From JAFDZV01 sp048594725 (lineage in GTDB: Bacteria > Bacteroidota > Ignavibacteria > OLB7): a stretch of DNA of 64,000 nt. This document shows positions 60,727-64,000 of the stretch, one piece after another. The notes beneath the pieces are model-generated. The model saw only the letters and a program-made list of their open reading frames with translations, was not told the DNA's origin and did no database searches. The position numbers were made by a program, and so were the translations under genes. Within the stretch, counting starts at the first letter, position 1. The number at the start of each line of letters is the position of its first letter. The DNA is taken from the NCBI GenBank assembly GCA_048594725.1, contig JBMDXA010000067.1, positions 8,092-72,091 of the forward strand. Direction: 5' to 3'.

Positions 60727-63237
60727 ATGAAAGCGGTTATCATGGCCGGCGGCTTCGGCACCAGGCTTCGCCCCCTTACCTGCAGCGTTCCCAAACCGAT
60801 GGCTCCGATGGTCAACAGGCCGATGATGAGCCACATCGTGACACTTCTTACCAAGCTGGGTATACGCGAGGTTCTCTCGCTGCTGTACTACCAGCCGGAG
60901 GTTATCACCACGTATTTCGGCAACGGATCGGCCTTCGGCATCGATATGCATTATGTGCAGTCGGAGGCGGATTTCGGTACGGCGGGCTCGGTGCGTAATG
61001 CCTATGAGTTCCTGGATGAGAGGTTCATCATCATCAGCGGTGATGTCCTTACCGACTTCGACCTGGCAAAGGCGATAGCCTTTCACGAGGAGAAGAAGGC
61101 CAAGGCCACGATCGTTCTTACCCGCGTTCCGGACCCCCTTTCGTTCGGCGTGGTGATGACCAACGACGAAGGGCGCATCACCCGGTTCCTGGAAAAGCCC
61201 CAGTGGGGTGAGGTCTTCTCCGATACCATCAACACCGGCATCTATATCCTGGAGCCGGAGGTGCTGGACCTGATCCCTCATAAGCGGGAGTTCGATTTCT
61301 CCAAGGATCTGTTCCCCCTGATGCTGCAGGAGAAGATGGGCCTGTTCGGCTATATCGCCGAAGGCTACTGGCGCGATATCGGCAACCTGACCGAGTATCA
61401 GATGGCCCACCTTGATGCCCTGCGCGGCGTCGTGAAGCTGGAGATCCCCGGCAAGCGCCGCGGAAGCATCCATATCGGCGAGGGAACCTTTATCGCCGAC
61501 GACGTGCAGTTCGAGGGGCATGTGGTGCTGGGCGATAACGTCACCATAGGCCGCGGAGCCATTATCGCCGACTCGGTGATCGGCGACGGCTGCCTGATCG
61601 AGGCCGGTGCCGATATCCGCAACAGCGTCCTGTGGCAGCGTACCCGCGTGGGGCGCGGCGCCCAGATGAGCGACGACGTGCTCTGCACCGATGTGGAGAT
61701 CGGCGCCGATGTGGAGGTCAACGAAAATGTCTTTATCGCCGATCGTTGCCGTATCGGCGACGGCGCCAGGCTTCTCTCCAATATCAAGCTCTGGCCGGAC
61801 AAGGAAGTGGAGTCCCGTGCCACCCTTTCCACAAGCCTGGTCTGGGCCGATCGCTGGCAGCGCGAGTTGTTCACCGATGCCCGTATCACCGGCCTGTCGA
61901 ACATCGAGATGAACCCGGAGTTCGGCGCCAAGCTGGGGGCGGCGCTGGGCGCGTTCGCCGGCAAGGGGCGCGCGGTTGCCATCAGCCGCGATGCCGATAA
62001 CGTCTCCCGGATGATTCACCGCGCCATCAGCACCGGTCTGATGAGCGCCGGGGTGATGGTCAACGATCTTCAGAGCACGCCGATACCGCTCACCCGTTCG
62101 GAACTCCGCAACGGCAAGCAGGTGGCCGGGGTGCATGTGCGGAAGTCGCCGCACGATCGCCGCAAGACCGATATCATCTTCTTCAGCGCCGACGGCAAGG
62201 ATATGCCCCCCGGCAAGACCAAGAATATCGAACGGCTCTTCTTCGGCGAGGAGTACCAGCGCGCCGGCTACGACGAGGTGGGGAGCATCTACTTCCCGGA
62301 GCGGACCAACGAAAGTTATATCGCGCGGTTCCTGGAGTCGCTGAACGAAACCGCCATTCGCGACGCGCGCTTCAAGGTGGCGTTCGATTTCTCCTACGGC
62401 GTGGCGTCCACGCTCCTGCCGAACATCCTCGGGGCGCTCGGGCCGGAGGTGGTCTCCCTGAACGCCTATCTCGATCCCACGCGCATGGCGCGGGAGCGGG
62501 AGGAGGTTGAGGCGGCCATGAAGAAACTGGGGGAGGTGGTGACCTCGCTCGGCTACGACTTCGGGTTCCTGATCGATCCGGGGGCGGAGAAGATCTCTGC
62601 GGTCTCGGAGACCGGCGAGCCTATCAGCAACTACCGGCTGCTCTCCATCGTCACGAAGCTCTTCCTTGAGACCCGCAAGGGAGAGGTAAAGAAGATCGGC
62701 CTGCCGATCGTGGCATCGAGCGAGGTGGAGATGATCGCCGCCGAATATGGTGTGGAGGTGATCTACACCCGCAACAACCACTCGGCGATGATGGATGCCA
62801 CCAACGACAAGGAGGTGGCGTTCGTGGGGGGAACCCGCGGCGGGTTCATCTTCCCGGAATTCCTCTTCTCCATCGACGGCATGTACGCCGTGGCGAAGAT
62901 CATGGAGATGGCCGCTATCACCGGCAAGACGCTCGGCCAGCTCAACAAGGAGCTTCCGCGCCGCGCCGTGGTGGACCGCACCGTGGAATGCCCGTGGGAG
63001 CTGAAGGGGCGCGTGATGCGCCGCGCGATGGAACACAGTGAGAGCTTCCCGCGCCTCCTTATCGACGGCGTGAAGATCTTCCTGGGTGACGACTGGGCGC
63101 TGCTGATCCCGGACAAGGAGCGGCCGCTCTTCCATATCATCGTGGAGACCGACAAGCTGGAACGCTCCGCGCAGCTGGCGCTGGAGTACGAGCGGCTGGT
63201 AAAGGAATGGAAGGAGGATCAGGTTCCTCTGCCGTAG
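60727..63237 (+). CDS. sugar-1-phosphate nucleotidyltransferase / phosphomannomutase-like fusion
   Basis: This 836-residue protein has three parts. Residues 1-235 are a nucleotidyltransferase: MKAVIMAGGFGTRLRPLT with the glycine-rich loop, VPKPMAPMVNRPMM, IISGDVLTDFDL and NTGIYILEPEVL. Residues 240-370 form a left-handed beta-helix of hexapeptide repeats (IHIGEGTFIADDVQFEGHVVLGD). From about 395 on is a phosphoglucomutase/mannomutase fold in which the phosphoserine loop reads HVRKSPHDRRKT instead of TASHNP, and the metal loop GFLIDPGAEKI replaces DGDADR. This layout occurs in cyanobacterial and FCB GDP-mannose-type enzymes. The mutase half may be inactive or regulatory. The likely product is GDP-mannose or a similar donor for envelope glycans. 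Confidence 0.85.
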   Translation: MKAVIMAGGFGTRLRPLTCSVPKPMAPMVNRPMMSHIVTLLTKLGIREVLSLLYYQPEVITTYFGNGSAFGIDMHYVQSEADFGTAGSVRNAYEFLDERFIIISGDVLTDFDLAKAIAFHEEKKAKATIVLTRVPDPLSFGVVMTNDEGRITRFLEKPQWGEVFSDTINTGIYILEPEVLDLIPHKREFDFSKDLFPLMLQEKMGLFGYIAEGYWRDIGNLTEYQMAHLDALRGVVKLEIPGKRRGSIHIGEGTFIADDVQFEGHVVLGDNVTIGRGAIIADSVIGDGCLIEAGADIRNSVLWQRTRVGRGAQMSDDVLCTDVEIGADVEVNENVFIADRCRIGDGARLLSNIKLWPDKEVESRATLSTSLVWADRWQRELFTDARITGLSNIEMNPEFGAKLGAALGAFAGKGRAVAISRDADNVSRMIHRAISTGLMSAGVMVNDLQSTPIPLTRSELRNGKQVAGVHVRKSPHDRRKTDIIFFSADGKDMPPGKTKNIERLFFGEEYQRAGYDEVGSIYFPERTNESYIARFLESLNETAIRDARFKVAFDFSYGVASTLLPNILGALGPEVVSLNAYLDPTRMAREREEVEAAMKKLGEVVTSLGYDFGFLIDPGAEKISAVSETGEPISNYRLLSIVTKLFLETRKGEVKKIGLPIVASSEVEMIAAEYGVEVIYTRNNHSAMMDATNDKEVAFVGGTRGGFIFPEFLFSIDGMYAVAKIMEMAAITGKTLGQLNKELPRRAVVDRTVECPWELKGRVMRRAMEHSESFPRLLIDGVKIFLGDDWALLIPDKERPLFHIIVETDKLERSAQLALEYERLVKEWKEDQVPLP

Positions 63238-63300
63238 GGGAACCTCCCTCCGTTATGACCTCTTGACTACATTCTTTAACATTTAGATTGCGCTGGGCTC

Positions 63301-63332
63301 TTGCAAACGCCCTCCGAAGGGGGCTATATTTG
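63301..63332 (+). promoter_or_regulatory. Bacteroidetes-type promoter of tRNA-Asn
   Basis: TTG at 63301-63303 and TATATTTG at 63325-63332 match the Bacteroidetes primary sigma pattern (TTG, 19-21 bases, TAnnTTTG) with a 21-base gap. Read the E. coli way it is TTGCAA, 18 bases, TATATT. The tRNA starts 14 bases downstream. Confidence 0.7.
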
Positions 63333-63345
63333 CATTCCTAGCAAT

Positions 63346-63417
63346 TCCGCGATAGCTCAACGGTGGAGCATCCGGCTGTTAACCGGAGGGTTGTAGGTTC
63401 GAATCCTACTCGCGGAG
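63346..63417 (+). tRNA. tRNA-Asn (anticodon GTT)
   Basis: The 72-base cloverleaf is complete. The acceptor stem is TCCGCGA/TCGCGGA, the D stem GCTC/GAGC, and the anticodon stem TCCGG/CCGGA around the loop CTGTTAA with anticodon GTT. The T arm is GTAGG-TTCGAAT-CCTAC. The discriminator is G and CCA is not encoded. It reads AAC/AAT codons and is a queuosine target for the QueA encoded at 55171. Confidence 0.97.
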
Positions 63418-63447
63418 CGCAAGGCGCTCGAAGCCAATGCAGAGAAG

Positions 63448-63472
63448 GCCCGTCAGCAATGACGGGCTTTTT
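63448..63472 (+). terminator. Rho-independent terminator after tRNA-Asn
   Basis: An 8-bp perfect stem GCCCGTCA/TGACGGGC with a GCAA tetraloop (63448-63467) is followed by five T, about 30 bases past the tRNA. Confidence 0.9.
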
Positions 63473-63612
63473 CGCGTTTACCACCATTGCAATTCCGCCC
63501 CACGTTCTCCAATCCGGCCATGGCCGGATCTCCCGGCAGTTAGGATTATTTTCTCTTCGTTGTCTCCCTGGTAGGCGCGCTGGTACCATCCATTCACTCC
63601 AACCGATCTGAG

Positions 63613-64000
63613 ATGATGAAGAGATATCCGATTCTGCTGATGCTTGCATGCGGCATAGGCTTCTGCTCCTGCGGGGAGGGGCCTGCTGAACCTGTCGCGG
63701 AACATGAGGGCTGCTCCACCTGTCCCACCATACAATTGTGGTCGGCACGAACCAGAAGTCTTGAAGGGGACAGCCTTACTATCAGAGCCGTGGCCGGGGC
63801 GAAATTCTGGGCATTTGCTCCTGCATCCATAACAGGAGTGATAACTCCCACCATCTCCGCAGGGAAGGTGAGGTATGATGGCCTGGAACTTCCGGAACTG
63901 ACCGATCCGAACGATGGGAATATCCACTACTGGTTCGAGAATCCCCCGGAATCGGTGCCGTTACGGTTCGGCAGGGGGCGCCAGCAATGGTATTTCTCCG
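63613..64000 (+). CDS. predicted lipoprotein, cut by the window end
   Basis: The frame opens at ATG 63613 (a second ATG follows directly) and runs without a stop to base 64000, giving 129 residues. MMKRYPILLMLACGIGFCSC is a lipoprotein-type leader; which of the cysteines is the lipid site is not clear. The mature part begins with GCSTCPTIQLW and looks all-beta (GDSLTIRAVAGAKFWAFAP; VITPTISAGKVRYDGLEL), recalling extracellular lipoproteins, but I do not recognise the domain. No stop codon is seen, so the size is unknown. Confidence 0.65.
   Translation, partial: MMKRYPILLMLACGIGFCSCGEGPAEPVAEHEGCSTCPTIQLWSARTRSLEGDSLTIRAVAGAKFWAFAPASITGVITPTISAGKVRYDGLELPELTDPNDGNIHYWFENPPESVPLRFGRGRQQWYFS

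Noticed and set aside
60685..63135. 816-residue minus-strand frame opposite the nucleotidyltransferase fusion
   Set aside because: His/Asp/Arg-rich antisense shadow of a gene with clear catalytic motifs; typical of high-GC DNA.

Overview
The window is a GC-rich bacterial chromosome segment with densely packed genes on both strands. Several features point to the Bacteroidetes/Chlorobi (FCB) side of the tree. Four large secreted proteins end in the beta-rich 'gives a fold, then GTYxVR' tail typical of type IX secretion (T9SS) cargo. There is an LpxH-type lipid A enzyme, and many lipoproteins. A tRNA-Asn promoter matches the Bacteroidetes TTG / TAnnTTTG pattern. The high GC, class I HMG-CoA reductase and SBBP-repeat protein would suit a Kapabacteria/Ignavibacteria-like lineage; this placement is inference.

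Layout. 0-4.2 kb: end of an unknown gene, lpxH, and a T9SS-exported glycosidase-like protein whose catalytic glutamates look lost. 4.8-13 kb: a YejABE-type oligopeptide ABC importer with two separate ATPases and a GT39-like membrane glycosyltransferase inserted between them. 13-17.6 kb: OmpA-like protein, SecB-like chaperone, a lipoprotein with five four-cysteine repeats, and a ROK sugar kinase. 18-25 kb: an orphan FecE-type ATPase, DUF218 and DUF445 membrane proteins, nusB, a small GGIFK membrane protein, an outer-membrane barrel and a lipoprotein. 25.4-31.8 kb: two perfect inverted DnaA boxes upstream of dnaB, then a helical protein, an SDR reductase, thioredoxin and a fused 2-oxoacid dehydrogenase E1. 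31.9-36.4 kb: two T9SS cargo proteins (sugar-dehydrogenase propeller, IgGFc-binding-like).

36.7-47.4 kb holds the most interesting locus: a probable eight-gene minus-strand operon. In order of transcription it encodes a rifampin-phosphotransferase-like dikinase, a BtaA-like DUF3419 protein, a phytol/dolichol-kinase-like CTP enzyme, a GNAT acyltransferase, an OleC-like acyl-AMP ligase, class I HMG-CoA reductase, a UbiA prenyltransferase and a UbiA paralogue without its aspartate motif. Start/stop overlaps tie most of them together. I read it as an undescribed isoprenoid/acyl polar-lipid pathway; acpS and a HAD phosphatase lie just upstream.

48.9-56.2 kb: a LexA-like regulator without the self-cleavage residues, an MbnP/MbnH copper-protein pair, an ICMT-like methyltransferase, rnhA, OsmC, an HD-domain protein with a histone-like tail, and queA. 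57-64 kb: a giant SBBP/Ig T9SS protein, a sugar-nucleotidyltransferase/phosphomannomutase fusion, tRNA-Asn, and a truncated lipoprotein gene. Intergenic gaps carry at least four families of dispersed or tandem non-coding repeats.
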